Positions 8,565 through 16,868 of a stretch of 64,000 bases of DNA are shown here, one piece after another (the first letter of the stretch is position 1; each line of letters starts with the position of its first letter). The notes beneath the pieces were generated by a model that worked only from the letters and a program-made list of their open reading frames with translations, made no database searches and had not been told where the DNA came from. The DNA is from Burkholderia ubonensis subsp. mesacidophila. GTDB lineage: Bacteria; Pseudomonadota; Gammaproteobacteria; Burkholderiales; Burkholderiaceae. The stretch is from the NCBI RefSeq assembly GCF_002097715.1, contig NZ_CP020738.1, positions 1,488,001 to 1,552,000 of the forward strand, in the 5' to 3' direction. A program made the position numbers and the translations under genes.

Positions 8565-8981
8565 ATGACCGCTGCGTATTTCATCGTGCCGACGTTGTGC
8601 GCGATCGCGCTGATCCACGTCTACTGGGCATGCGGCGGCCGATTGGGCAAGGGGGCCGCGATTCCCGAACTCGACGGCGAGCCGGTGCTGCGGCCGAGCA
8701 CCGCCGGCACGTTCGCGGTGGCGGCGGCGCTGCTCGCCGGCGCAGCGGTGATCGCCGCGCGGGCCGGCTGGCTGGGGGCGAGCCCGCACGCGAGCCCGGT
8801 CGCGTTCGCGACCGTTGCGCTCGCGCTGATCTTCGCGGTGCGGGCGATCGGCGACTTCCGCTACGTGGGTTTCTTCAAGCACATTCGCGGATCACGGTTC
8901 GCGCGGATGGACACGCTGTGCTATTCGCCGCTGTGCGCGGCGTTGTCGCTGTCGATCGCATCGATGTTCTGGATACGCTGA
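8565..8981 (+). CDS. DUF3995-like four-helix membrane protein
   Basis: The 138-residue protein has four hydrophobic segments (about 5-24, 48-68, 80-97 and 114-135), with IHVYWACGGRLGK after the first, a feature of the DUF3995 family of unknown function. The second loop carries AVRAIGDFRYVGFFKHIRGS, the best-conserved part of that family. The start at 8565 follows AAGGAGACGGATTCACC. It is divergent from the hypothetical gene at 8211 and converges on kptA. It is an inner-membrane protein; role unknown. Confidence 0.7.
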   Translation: MTAAYFIVPTLCAIALIHVYWACGGRLGKGAAIPELDGEPVLRPSTAGTFAVAAALLAGAAVIAARAGWLGASPHASPVAFATVALALIFAVRAIGDFRYVGFFKHIRGSRFARMDTLCYSPLCAALSLSIASMFWIR

Positions 8982-8987
8982 CCGTTG

Positions 8988-9031
8988 CGGACGAGCGCCG
9001 TCTGCTGCGGTGCGGCAGCGGCGTTCGTCCG
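8988..9031. terminator. GC-rich hairpin between convergent genes
   Basis: CGGACGA-G-CGCCG pairs with CGGCG-T-TCGTCCG across a GC-rich loop, giving a stem of about 12 pairs. It sits in the 81-bp gap between the DUF3995-like gene and kptA. No T-run follows on either strand, so it may act as an mRNA 3'-end stabiliser or a Rho-assisted stop rather than a classical intrinsic terminator. Confidence 0.35.
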
Positions 9032-9062
9032 GCGCGACGCAGTTCGCGGTCGCACAAGCGGT

Positions 9063-9635
9063 TCAGGCGGCGGGTGTGTCGAGCGGCGACAGGAACTCGG
9101 CGGGCACCGCGTCGGTGAGCCACACGCCGTTCTCGGCCACGAAGAACCTGAAGCCGCGCGCGTGCATGCGTTGCGCGTCGATCGCCAGCACCACCGGCTT
9201 GCCATAGCGCTTGCCGACCGCGATAGCCGTCGTCACATCCTGGGACAGGTGCACATGATGGCGCGCGCCGGCCTTCAGCCCCTGTTCGCGAATGGATTCG
9301 AGAAAGCGCGTGGCGGTGCCGTGATAGAGCAAGTCGGGCGGGCGCCGCTCCGGGTATTGCCGCTGCACGGCCGGCGTCGAGTGACCTTGCACCGCACGGA
9401 TGCGCCGGCCGTCGTCGGATAGCGCGAAGCGCTTCTTGTCATTGGAGGCGACGACGGCATGGATCGTCGCCGGATCGAGGGCACGCCCGTCGCGGGACGC
9501 GCCGGCGATGAGCGCATTGAGATCGGCCCAGCCTTCCGGGTCGAGTTGCAGGCCGATTGCCTGCGGCGCGTGACGGAGGATGTAGCTCAGGTATTTGCCG
9601 GTCTCGTCGAGAGTCTTCTTGGTATCGGTATTCAT
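9063..9635 (-). CDS. kptA: RNA 2'-phosphotransferase (Tpt1/KptA family)
   Basis: The 190-residue protein has the KptA layout: an N-terminal winged helix with LSYILRHAPQAIGL..EGW (residues 14-40) and a C-terminal ADP-ribosyltransferase-like fold with LLYHGT (about 102-107) and GLKAGARHHVHLS (about 119-131). Known enzymes move an internal 2'-phosphate from RNA to NAD, giving ADP-ribose 1'',2''-cyclic phosphate. The expected Arg-His-Arg-Arg catalytic set is plausibly met by the LRH, YHGT and RHHVHLS elements. The start at 9635 is the last ATG that keeps the conserved N-terminus. Bacterial substrates remain unclear because bacteria lack fungal-type tRNA splicing. Confidence 0.9.
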   Translation of the reverse strand: MNTDTKKTLDETGKYLSYILRHAPQAIGLQLDPEGWADLNALIAGASRDGRALDPATIHAVVASNDKKRFALSDDGRRIRAVQGHSTPAVQRQYPERRPPDLLYHGTATRFLESIREQGLKAGARHHVHLSQDVTTAIAVGKRYGKPVVLAIDAQRMHARGFRFFVAENGVWLTDAVPAEFLSPLDTPAA

Positions 9636-9781
9636 ATCGAGGCGCAACCCTACCAGATTTCGATGGATGGCCGTCATGCGCAGGCCGTCAACCGCAATTT
9701 CCCGCATCTTTGCGCACCCCACACCCGGAGCGCCGCGATTGTTGCATTTTTCGATTCAATAAATTGCGCTAAAACACTTTT

Positions 9782-9826
9782 AAATGGAACCGGTTCCATT
9801 TATGATTCGCCGGATCGTCGATCCGG
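9782..9826. promoter_or_regulatory. 20-bp perfect palindrome plus second inverted repeat
   Basis: AAATGGAACCGGTTCCATTT (9782-9801) is a perfect palindrome with the CG-centred core typical of LacI/GalR operators. It is followed by CCGGATC-GTC-GATCCGG (9810-9826). Both lie in an AT-richer interval (9636-10175) that holds no supportable gene, about 375 bp upstream of the dehydrogenase operon and 150 bp upstream of kptA. No LacI-family gene is in the window. The operator role is inference. Confidence 0.5.
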
Positions 9827-10175
9827 GCTGCCCAGGGGGCGCGTATACCGGGTCTTGCTGTCCATAGAACCGACGAGTAAGTTGAAATGGCCATGCCGTC
9901 GGCGGGCAAATCCGATTCGGCATGCGTGTATTTGTCTGACGATAAGGCCGGCAAGAGATTCAAACGCTTTGGAGTCCGATGGAATGGGCGCGAAAGCGGC
10001 TGCATGGCGGCGGGGCATGCGGGGCATTAAGCACTGCGCGAATCCGCCGATGGCATCAAGGTAATTCGTAACACGAAATAAAAGGGTGCCGGGCGCGTTG
10101 CGACCCGGCCGTCGCGCGCGGGCACCTGCTGTTTGCGCGTGTTCGAAGCGCTGTCCCCAACATCATTATTCGACC

Positions 10176-10916
10176 ATGTCCACGCCACCCGACAAACCCA
10201 ATTCGCGCCGTCACTTCCTGCGCTCGTCGGTCGCGCTCGTGCCGATCACGTCGCTCGCCGGTTGCGACCTGCGGCCGTCGTCGACCACCGCGACCCCGTC
10301 CGGCAACGCGCCCGCCGCATCGGCCGACGCCGCGCAAGCGCCGTACAAGCCGACTTTCTTCGATGCCAAGGAGTGGGCGTTCGTCCAGGCGGCCGTCGAC
10401 CGCCTGATTCCCGCCGATGCCGAAGGGCCCGGCGCGCTCGAGGCCGGCGTGCCCGAATTCATCGACCGCCAGATGGAAACGCCTTACGCGCACGGCGCGC
10501 TGTGGTACATGCAGGGGCCGTTCCAGCCGGGCGTGCCGGAGCTCGGCTACCAGCTGAAGCTCGTGCCGCGCGACGTGTACCGGCTCGGCATCGCGGCCGT
10601 CGACCGCTTCTGCACGAAGACGCACGGCAAGGCCTTCGCGGATATCGACGCGGCGACGCGCGACGCGGTGCTCGGCGCGCTCGAAAAGAGCAGCGCTCAG
10701 ATCGACGACGTGCCGCCCGCGGTGTTCTTCGGACAATTGCTGCAGAACACGCGCGAAGGCTACTTCTGCGATCCGGTCCACGGCGGCAATCGCGGGATGG
10801 CCGCGTGGAAGATGATCGGCTTCCCCGGCGCACGCGCGGATTTCATGGATTTCGTCAACCAGAACGGCAAGCCGTATCCATACGGGCCGGTCTCGATCAA
10901 TGGGGAGCGCACCTGA
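10176..10916 (+). CDS. Gluconate 2-dehydrogenase-type gamma subunit (Tat-exported)
   Basis: The 246-residue protein starts with a twin-arginine signal (NSRRHFLRSSVALVPITSLA) ending in a lipobox-like LAGC. The mature part carries the gluconate_2-dh3 fold (PF13618): AKEWAFVQAAVDRLIPADAE, the GVPEFIDRQM helix and the C-terminal GWKM-like AWKMIGFPGARADF. In known three-subunit dehydrogenases this subunit escorts the folded, signal-less FAD subunit through the Tat system and stays bound in the periplasm. It is the first gene of the operon; its TGA shares a base with the next ATG (TGATG). The start was chosen because the Tat signal begins there. Confidence 0.88.
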   Translation: MSTPPDKPNSRRHFLRSSVALVPITSLAGCDLRPSSTTATPSGNAPAASADAAQAPYKPTFFDAKEWAFVQAAVDRLIPADAEGPGALEAGVPEFIDRQMETPYAHGALWYMQGPFQPGVPELGYQLKLVPRDVYRLGIAAVDRFCTKTHGKAFADIDAATRDAVLGALEKSSAQIDDVPPAVFFGQLLQNTREGYFCDPVHGGNRGMAAWKMIGFPGARADFMDFVNQNGKPYPYGPVSINGERT

Positions 10917-12694
10917 TGGCCGCAGAGAAGAAACCGCATGTCGACGCGGTCATCGTCGGCTTTGGCTGGACCGGCGCGATTCTCGCGAAGGAGCTGACCG
11001 AAGCGGGCCTGAAAGTGGTCGCGCTCGAGCGCGGCGAGTATCGCGACACGTATCCGGACGGCGCGTATCCGAACACGATCGACGAGCTGACCTACAACAT
11101 CCGCAAGAAGCTGTTCCTCGACCTGTCGAAGACCACCGTGTCGATCCGCCACGGCGTGCAGGACACGGCGCTGCCGTACCGTCAGCTCGCGGCGTTCCTG
11201 CCGGGCGAGGGCGTCGGCGGCGCGGGGCTGCACTGGTCCGGCGTGCACTTTCGCATCGCGCCGGAAGAGCTGCGGCTGCGCAGCCACTACGAAGAGCGCT
11301 ACGGCAAGAAGTTCATCCCCGCGGGGATGACGATCCAGGACACGGGCGTCAGCTACGACGAGCTGGAGCCGTACTTCGATTTCGCCGAGAAGGTGTTCGG
11401 CACGTCGGGGCAGGCGTACAAGGTCAACGGCAAGGTGGTCGGCGACGGCAACGTGTTCGACGCGCACCGCAGCGACAATTTCCCGCTGCCCGCGCAGCTC
11501 AACACGTATTCGGCGCAACGCTTCTTCGACGCGGCGAAATCGCTCGGCCTGCATCCGTACCGGCTGCCGTCCGCGAACACGTCGGGGCCGTACACGAACC
11601 CGTACGGCGTGCAGATGGGCCCGTGCAACTTCTGCGGCTACTGCAGCGGCTACGCGTGCTACATGTATTCGAAGGCGTCGCCGAACCTGAACATCCTGCC
11701 CGCGCTGAAGCAGGTGCCGAACTTCGAGCTGCGCTCGAAGTGCCACGTGCTGCGCGTCGATCTCGACGACACGAAGAAGCGCGCGACAGGCGTCACCTAT
11801 GTCGACCCGGCTGGCCGTGAAGTGCATCAGCCGGCCGATCTCGTGATCCTCGCCGCGTTCCAGTATCACAACGTGCACCTGCTGCTGCTGTCGGGCATCG
11901 GCAAGCCGTACGACCCGATCTCGGGCGAGGGCGTCGTGGGCCGCAATTTCGCGTACCAGAACCTGTCGACGATCAAGGCGTTCTTCGACAAGGACACCTA
12001 CACGAACCCGTTCATCGGCGCCGGCGGCAACGGCGTTGCGGTCGACGACTTCAATGCGGACAACTTCGACCACGGCCCGCTCGGATTCGTCGGCGGTTCG
12101 CCGCTGTGGGTCAACCAGGCGGGGGTGAAGCCGATCAGCGGCATCGCAACGCCGCCCGGCACGCCGGCGTGGGGCTCCGCATGGAAGAAGGCGGTCAAGG
12201 ACAACTACGCGCACACGGTCTCGATGGACGCGCACGGCACGAACATGTCGTACCGCGACGTGTATCTCGATCTCGATCCGACCTACCGCGACTCGTACGG
12301 CCAGCCGCTCTTGCGCATGACGTTCGACTGGAAGGACAACGACATCAGGATGGCGCAATACGTGACCGGCCAGATGAAGAAGATCGCCGAGGCGATGGGG
12401 CCGAAGGCGATCGGCGTGTCGACGCGCGAGTTCGGCAAGCGCTTCGATTCGCGCCAATACCAGACGACCCACCTCGTCGGCGGCGCGGTGATGGGCACCG
12501 ATCCGAAGACGAGCGTGCTGAATCGCTATCTGCAGAGCTGGGACGTGCACAACGTGTTCGTGATGGGCGCGTCGGCGCTGCCGCAGGGCATCGGCTACAA
12601 CCCGACCGGGATCATCGCGGCGCTGGCCTACTGGTCGGCGCGCGCGATCCGCGAGCACTACCTGAAAAACCCCGCTCCGCTGGTGACCGTATGA
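10916..12694 (+). CDS. FAD-dependent GMC oxidoreductase, gluconate 2-dehydrogenase alpha-type
   Basis: The 592-residue catalytic subunit opens with VDAVIVGFGWTGAILAKELT, a GxGxxG FAD-binding motif of the GMC superfamily, and ends with HLVGGAVMGTDPKTS and LPQGIGYNPTGIIAALAY, which contain the conserved His and Asn active-site pair. Closest in character are bacterial gluconate 2-dehydrogenases and related sorbitol or 2-ketogluconate dehydrogenases. A Cys cluster near residues 237-249 (CNFCGYCSGYAC) could bind an Fe-S cluster, as in Burkholderia FAD-glucose dehydrogenase. It has no signal of its own, so it is presumably carried out by the gamma subunit. Substrate is not decided by sequence alone. 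Overlaps both neighbours. Confidence 0.88.
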   Translation: MAAEKKPHVDAVIVGFGWTGAILAKELTEAGLKVVALERGEYRDTYPDGAYPNTIDELTYNIRKKLFLDLSKTTVSIRHGVQDTALPYRQLAAFLPGEGVGGAGLHWSGVHFRIAPEELRLRSHYEERYGKKFIPAGMTIQDTGVSYDELEPYFDFAEKVFGTSGQAYKVNGKVVGDGNVFDAHRSDNFPLPAQLNTYSAQRFFDAAKSLGLHPYRLPSANTSGPYTNPYGVQMGPCNFCGYCSGYACYMYSKASPNLNILPALKQVPNFELRSKCHVLRVDLDDTKKRATGVTYVDPAGREVHQPADLVILAAFQYHNVHLLLLSGIGKPYDPISGEGVVGRNFAYQNLSTIKAFFDKDTYTNPFIGAGGNGVAVDDFNADNFDHGPLGFVGGSPLWVNQAGVKPISGIATPPGTPAWGSAWKKAVKDNYAHTVSMDAHGTNMSYRDVYLDLDPTYRDSYGQPLLRMTFDWKDNDIRMAQYVTGQMKKIAEAMGPKAIGVSTREFGKRFDSRQYQTTHLVGGAVMGTDPKTSVLNRYLQSWDVHNVFVMGASALPQGIGYNPTGIIAALAYWSARAIREHYLKNPAPLVTV

Positions 12695-14097
12695 AGAGAA
12701 CAACGACAGACAACGCCGCGCGCCGCACGGCGCGCGCGCTGGCGACCGGCGCTGCCTGGCTGGCGTTCGGCCTGGCTAGCGGGGCGGCCGTCGCGCAACC
12801 GGCGGCCGTGCCTGCGGCGCCTGCGGCGGCCGCGTCCGCGCCGCACGCCGCGGATGCGCTCGTCGCGCGCGGCGCGTACCTGGCGCGCGCCGGCGACTGC
12901 GTCGCGTGCCACACGGCGAGCGGCGGCAAGCCGTTCGCGGGCGGGCTGAAGTTCGACACGCCGATCGGCGCGATCTATTCGACCAACATCACGCCCGACC
13001 CGAAGACGGGCCTCGGCGGCTGGACACTGGAAGAGTTCGACCGCGCGCTGCGCGCGGGCGTGCGCAAGAACGGCGACACGCTGTATCCGGCGATGCCGTT
13101 TCCGTCGTATGCGCGCCTCACCGACGACGACGTGAAGGCGCTCTATGCGTATTTCATGCACGGCGTCGCGCCGGTGCAGCAGGAGAACCGCGCGGTCGAC
13201 ATCGTGTGGCCGCTGTCGATGCGCTGGCCGCTCACGTTCTGGCGCAAGCTGTTCGCGCCGACGCCGAAGCCGTTCGACGCGGCGCCGTACCCCGATCCGG
13301 TGCTCGCGCGCGGCGCGTACCTCGTGCAGGGTCTCGGTCACTGCGGCGCGTGCCACACGCCGCGCGCGCCGACGATGCAGGAGCGCGCGCTGACCGACGC
13401 GGACGGCCCGGACTTCCTGGCCGGCGGCGCGGCGATCGACGGCTGGGTGCCGACCAGCCTGCGCGGCGAGCCGCGCACCGGGTTCGGCGTCTGGACGGAA
13501 GCGGAAATCGTGCAGTTCCTGAAGAGTGGCCGCACGGCACGCAGCGCGGCGTTCGGCGGGATGACGGACGTGGTCGGCCACAGCATGCAGCACCTGAACG
13601 ACGACGACCTCACGGCGATCGCGCGCTACCTGAAGAAGCTGCCGCCGCGCGTGCAGGGCGAAACACCTTACGCATATGACGACACCGCCGCGCAGGCGCT
13701 GCGCTCGGGCGACGCAAGCAAGCCGGGCGCGGCCGTCTATCGCGACAACTGCATGGCCTGCCATCGCAGCGACGGCCGCGGCTATACGCGCGTGTTCCCG
13801 GCGCTCGGCGGCAACCCGGTCCTGCAGGGCGACGATCCGACCTCGGTGATTCACGTCGTGCTGTCGGGCAGCGCGTTGAAGGGCACGCGCACCGCGCCGT
13901 CGACCTTCACGATGCCGCCGTTCGGCTGGCGGCTGTCGGACCAGGAAGTCGCGGACGTGTCGAACTTCGTGCGCACGAGCTGGGGCAATACCGGCTCGCC
14001 GGTCACGGCCGCGCAGGTCGCGAAGGTGCGCAAGGCGACGCCGGGCACGCGGCCGGAGCCGCCGCCGGGCGCACGCTATCCGCAAGCCGCGCGCTGA
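12691..14097 (+). CDS. Triheme cytochrome c subunit of a membrane-bound dehydrogenase
   Basis: The 468-residue protein has a cleavable signal peptide (to about residue 36, ...GAAVAQ) and three CxxCH heme sites: CVACH near 70, CGACH near 218 and CMACH near 354. This is the standard layout of the cytochrome subunit of gluconate, alcohol and sorbitol dehydrogenases. It takes electrons from the FAD subunit and passes them to ubiquinone at the periplasmic face of the inner membrane. The ATG overlaps the stop of the alpha gene (ATGA), so the three genes are tightly coupled. A hydrophobic C-terminal anchor is not obvious. Confidence 0.9.
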   Translation: MKRTTTDNAARRTARALATGAAWLAFGLASGAAVAQPAAVPAAPAAAASAPHAADALVARGAYLARAGDCVACHTASGGKPFAGGLKFDTPIGAIYSTNITPDPKTGLGGWTLEEFDRALRAGVRKNGDTLYPAMPFPSYARLTDDDVKALYAYFMHGVAPVQQENRAVDIVWPLSMRWPLTFWRKLFAPTPKPFDAAPYPDPVLARGAYLVQGLGHCGACHTPRAPTMQERALTDADGPDFLAGGAAIDGWVPTSLRGEPRTGFGVWTEAEIVQFLKSGRTARSAAFGGMTDVVGHSMQHLNDDDLTAIARYLKKLPPRVQGETPYAYDDTAAQALRSGDASKPGAAVYRDNCMACHRSDGRGYTRVFPALGGNPVLQGDDPTSVIHVVLSGSALKGTRTAPSTFTMPPFGWRLSDQEVADVSNFVRTSWGNTGSPVTAAQVAKVRKATPGTRPEPPPGARYPQAAR

Positions 14098-14343
14098 GCG
14101 GGGCGACGGGCATCCGGCGACGGTCTGCGGCGGCAGGCATCGCGCCAGCCGCCTCCGTCGCGGGCAGCGCATCTGTCGAATCCGGCGCCGCCGTCGCGCG
14201 GCGCCGTCAATAGCGCGGGAACCCGCCCGCGCGTTCCTCGTTCAGCGCCGCCGCCGTGAAATTTTCGGCGCCGCGCGCCATTTGTCCGCCTCATCCCTTA
14301 TCCTTGAACCTTACTAAACGGTTACACATACAAGGGAGGGGGG

Positions 14344-16065
14344 ATGCCACATGACGTCTGCCTGATTGCTTTGCTCGCGGCCGGTTTTGGTCTCGCGATG
14401 GTCTTCGGTTATCTCGCGTCGCTGCTGAAAATGCCGCCGCTGGTCGGCTACCTGCTCGCCGGGATCGTGATCGGCCCCGGCACGCCGGGCTTCGTCGGCG
14501 ACCTGTCGCTCGCGCAGCAGCTCGCCGAAGTCGGCGTGATGCTGCTGATGTTCGGGGTCGGGCTGCATTTCTCGCTCGGCGACCTGCTCGCGGTGCGCAA
14601 GATCGCGCTGCCCGGCGCGGTTGTGCAGATCTCGGTGGCCACCGCGCTCGGCGGCGGGCTCGCGCTGCTGTGGGGCTGGAGCGTTGGTGCGGCGCTGGTG
14701 TTCGGTCTCGCGCTGTCGGTCGCGAGCACGGTCGTGCTGTTGCGCGCACTGGAGGGCCGGGGGCTCGTCGAGTCCGTGAACGGACGAATCGCGGTCGGCT
14801 GGCTGGTCGTCGAGGATCTCGTGATGGTGCTCGTGCTCGTGCTGCTGCCGCCCGTCGCGGGGCTGCTCGGCGGCACGCCGCCCGGCGACGCGCACGCGGG
14901 CGACGGCAGCGTGTGGGGCACGCTCGGCGTGACGATGCTGAAGGTCGCCGCGTTCATCGCGCTGATGCTCGTGGTCGGCAAGCGGGTGTTTCCGCGCATC
15001 CTGTGGCTCGTCGCCCGCACGGGCTCGCGCGAGCTGTTCACGCTGTGCATGATTGCCGCGGCGGTCGGCATCGCGTTCGGCGCGGCGAAGCTGTTCGACG
15101 TGTCGTTCGCGCTCGGCGCATTCTTCGCCGGGATGATGATGCGCGAGTCCGAGTTCAGCCGGCGCGCGGCCGACGAGACGCTGCCGCTGCGCGATGCGTT
15201 CTCCGTGCTGTTCTTTATCTCGGTCGGCATGCTGTTCGACCCGCAGGTGCTGCTCGACGAGCCGCTGCACGTGATCGAGGTCGCGGCGATCGTGCTGGTG
15301 GGCAAGACGCTCGCGGCGGTCGCACTGGTGCTCGCGTTCCGCTATCCGCTCAATACCGCGTTGACGGTCGGCGCGGGGCTCGCGCAGATCGGCGAGTTCT
15401 CGTTCATCCTGGCCGGTCTCGGCCGCGCGCTCGGGCTGCTGTCGGCGGAAGGGCAAAGCCTGATCCTCGCGGTCGCGCTGATCTCGATCGCGCTGAATAC
15501 GCTCCTGTTCGCGATGATCGATCCGGCGCTCGCCTGGATTCGCCGGCATTCGGCGTTCGCGCGGCGGCTCGAGGCGCGCGACGATCCGCTCGCCGCGCTG
15601 CCGATGTCCACGCCGCAGACGCACCTGACCGGTCAGGTCGTGATCGTCGGCTACGGCAAGGTCGGCGCGCGGATCGCGCTGGCGCTCGACGAGCGCGGGA
15701 TCGCCTATGTGGTCGTCGAGCAGAATCGCGAGATCGTCGAGAAGCTGCGCGCCGACGGCGTCGCGGCGGTGTCGGGCGATGCGATCGAGCCGATCGTGCT
15801 CGTTCAGGCGCACATCGCGCGAGCAGGGATGCTGATCGTCACGCTGCCGGACGTGTTCGACGTGCGGCAGATCGTCGAGATTTCGCACACGCTCAATCCG
15901 TCGCTCGAGGTCGTGCTGTGCACGAACAGCAGCGACGAAGCGGCGCTGCTCGCGAGCGAGGGCGTCGGCACGGTGTTCATGGGCGAGACGGAACTCGCCC
16001 GCGGGATGACCGAGCACGTGCTCGGCAGGATGACGAAGCCGGCCGCGGCCGCGCATGCGCATTGA
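14344..16065 (+). CDS. ybaL: Kef/YbaL-type cation:proton antiporter with TrkA-N domain
   Basis: The 573-residue CPA2-family protein has about 12 membrane segments (residues 5-390), including the family elements LLKMPPLVGYLLAGIVIGP and GVMLLMFGVGLHFSLGDL, then a cytoplasmic RCK/TrkA-N domain from about 425 (QVVIVGYGKVGARIALALDE) with a GxGxxG nucleotide site. It should exchange K+ or Na+ for protons at the inner membrane, gated by NAD(H) or another ligand. The ATG follows AAGGGAGGGGGG. It stands alone, 246 bp after the dehydrogenase operon. Assignment to YbaL rather than KefB/KefC rests on overall character and is moderate. Confidence 0.85.
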   Translation: MPHDVCLIALLAAGFGLAMVFGYLASLLKMPPLVGYLLAGIVIGPGTPGFVGDLSLAQQLAEVGVMLLMFGVGLHFSLGDLLAVRKIALPGAVVQISVATALGGGLALLWGWSVGAALVFGLALSVASTVVLLRALEGRGLVESVNGRIAVGWLVVEDLVMVLVLVLLPPVAGLLGGTPPGDAHAGDGSVWGTLGVTMLKVAAFIALMLVVGKRVFPRILWLVARTGSRELFTLCMIAAAVGIAFGAAKLFDVSFALGAFFAGMMMRESEFSRRAADETLPLRDAFSVLFFISVGMLFDPQVLLDEPLHVIEVAAIVLVGKTLAAVALVLAFRYPLNTALTVGAGLAQIGEFSFILAGLGRALGLLSAEGQSLILAVALISIALNTLLFAMIDPALAWIRRHSAFARRLEARDDPLAALPMSTPQTHLTGQVVIVGYGKVGARIALALDERGIAYVVVEQNREIVEKLRADGVAAVSGDAIEPIVLVQAHIARAGMLIVTLPDVFDVRQIVEISHTLNPSLEVVLCTNSSDEAALLASEGVGTVFMGETELARGMTEHVLGRMTKPAAAAHAH

Positions 16066-16083
16066 TGGCGCGCGGCGGCCCGC

Positions 16084-16848
16084 TCAATAGAACGTATCGA
16101 GCGTCAGCTCCTGCGCCATCACGCGATTCCCGGCCAGCAGGCCGCCGTCGACCGGCAGCGCCACGCCCGTGATGACCCGCGCGGCCGGAGAGCACAGAAA
16201 CAGCGCGGCCTGCGCGACATCGTCGGGCGTTGCGAAATCGTCGAGCGGATACCACTTCCTCAGTTGCTCGAATACCTGCGGGTTGCGCTGCACGCGCGCT
16301 TCCCACGCGGGCGTCTTCACCGTGCCGGGCAGCACGACGTTCGCGCGCACGCCGTCGAGGCCGAACTCGATCGCGAGCGACTTCGCGTAGCTGATCAGCC
16401 CTGCCTTCGCGGCGCTGTACGCGGGGTGGCCGAGCGCGTGGACGCCGTTCACCGAGCCGATGATCGCGATCGCGCCGCGACGGCGCGCGCGCATGCCGGG
16501 CAATACGGCCTCGACGCTCACGTAGGTCGCGGTCAGGTTCGCGTCGAGATCGGTGCGCCATGACGCGGGCGTGGTCTCGCGCAGCGTCGCCGACGCGGCG
16601 GTGCCCGCGTTCGCGACGAGCACGTCGACGGCCGGATGCGGTTCGAGCAGCGTACGCAGCCGCTCGGGATCGCTCAAGTCGTCGACGACCGGAATCGCGC
16701 GCGGCTCGCCGAGCGCATCGACGAACCGGTCGAGCGCCGCCCGGTCGCGATCGAGCGCGAGCACGCGGTCGCCGGCGGCGAGAAAGGTCCGGCACAGCGC
16801 CTGGCCGATTCCGCCCGCGGCGCCCGTGACGAGAGTGGTGCGTGCCAT
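16084..16848 (-). CDS. Short-chain dehydrogenase/reductase
   Basis: The 254-residue classical SDR has the TGAAGGIG cofactor motif (residues 8-15), NAG near 88, catalytic Ser about 138 in IIGSVNG, and YSAAK near 151-155. The C-terminal ITGVALPVDGG is typical. Asp in DRDRA after the second strand suggests NAD rather than NADP. It lies 20 bp downstream of the broken araF-like gene with AAGGAG before the ATG at 16848, so it was probably the last gene of a sugar (arabinose or galactose type) utilisation operon, for example a sugar 1-dehydrogenase. Substrate is inference from context. Confidence 0.85.
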   Translation of the reverse strand: MARTTLVTGAAGGIGQALCRTFLAAGDRVLALDRDRAALDRFVDALGEPRAIPVVDDLSDPERLRTLLEPHPAVDVLVANAGTAASATLRETTPASWRTDLDANLTATYVSVEAVLPGMRARRRGAIAIIGSVNGVHALGHPAYSAAKAGLISYAKSLAIEFGLDGVRANVVLPGTVKTPAWEARVQRNPQVFEQLRKWYPLDDFATPDDVAQAALFLCSPAARVITGVALPVDGGLLAGNRVMAQELTLDTFY

Positions 16849-16868
16849 GTCGGCTCCTTGAGTCGTGT

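Noticed and set aside
10760..12703. A 647-codon open frame antisense to the GMC dehydrogenase
   Set aside because: Composition is dominated by Arg, Val, Ala and His as expected for antisense of high-GC codons; the GMC protein on the plus strand carries all family motifs.
14314..16062. A 582-codon minus-strand frame opposite the antiporter
   Set aside because: Extremely Arg/Glu/His-rich mirror of membrane helices; not protein-like.
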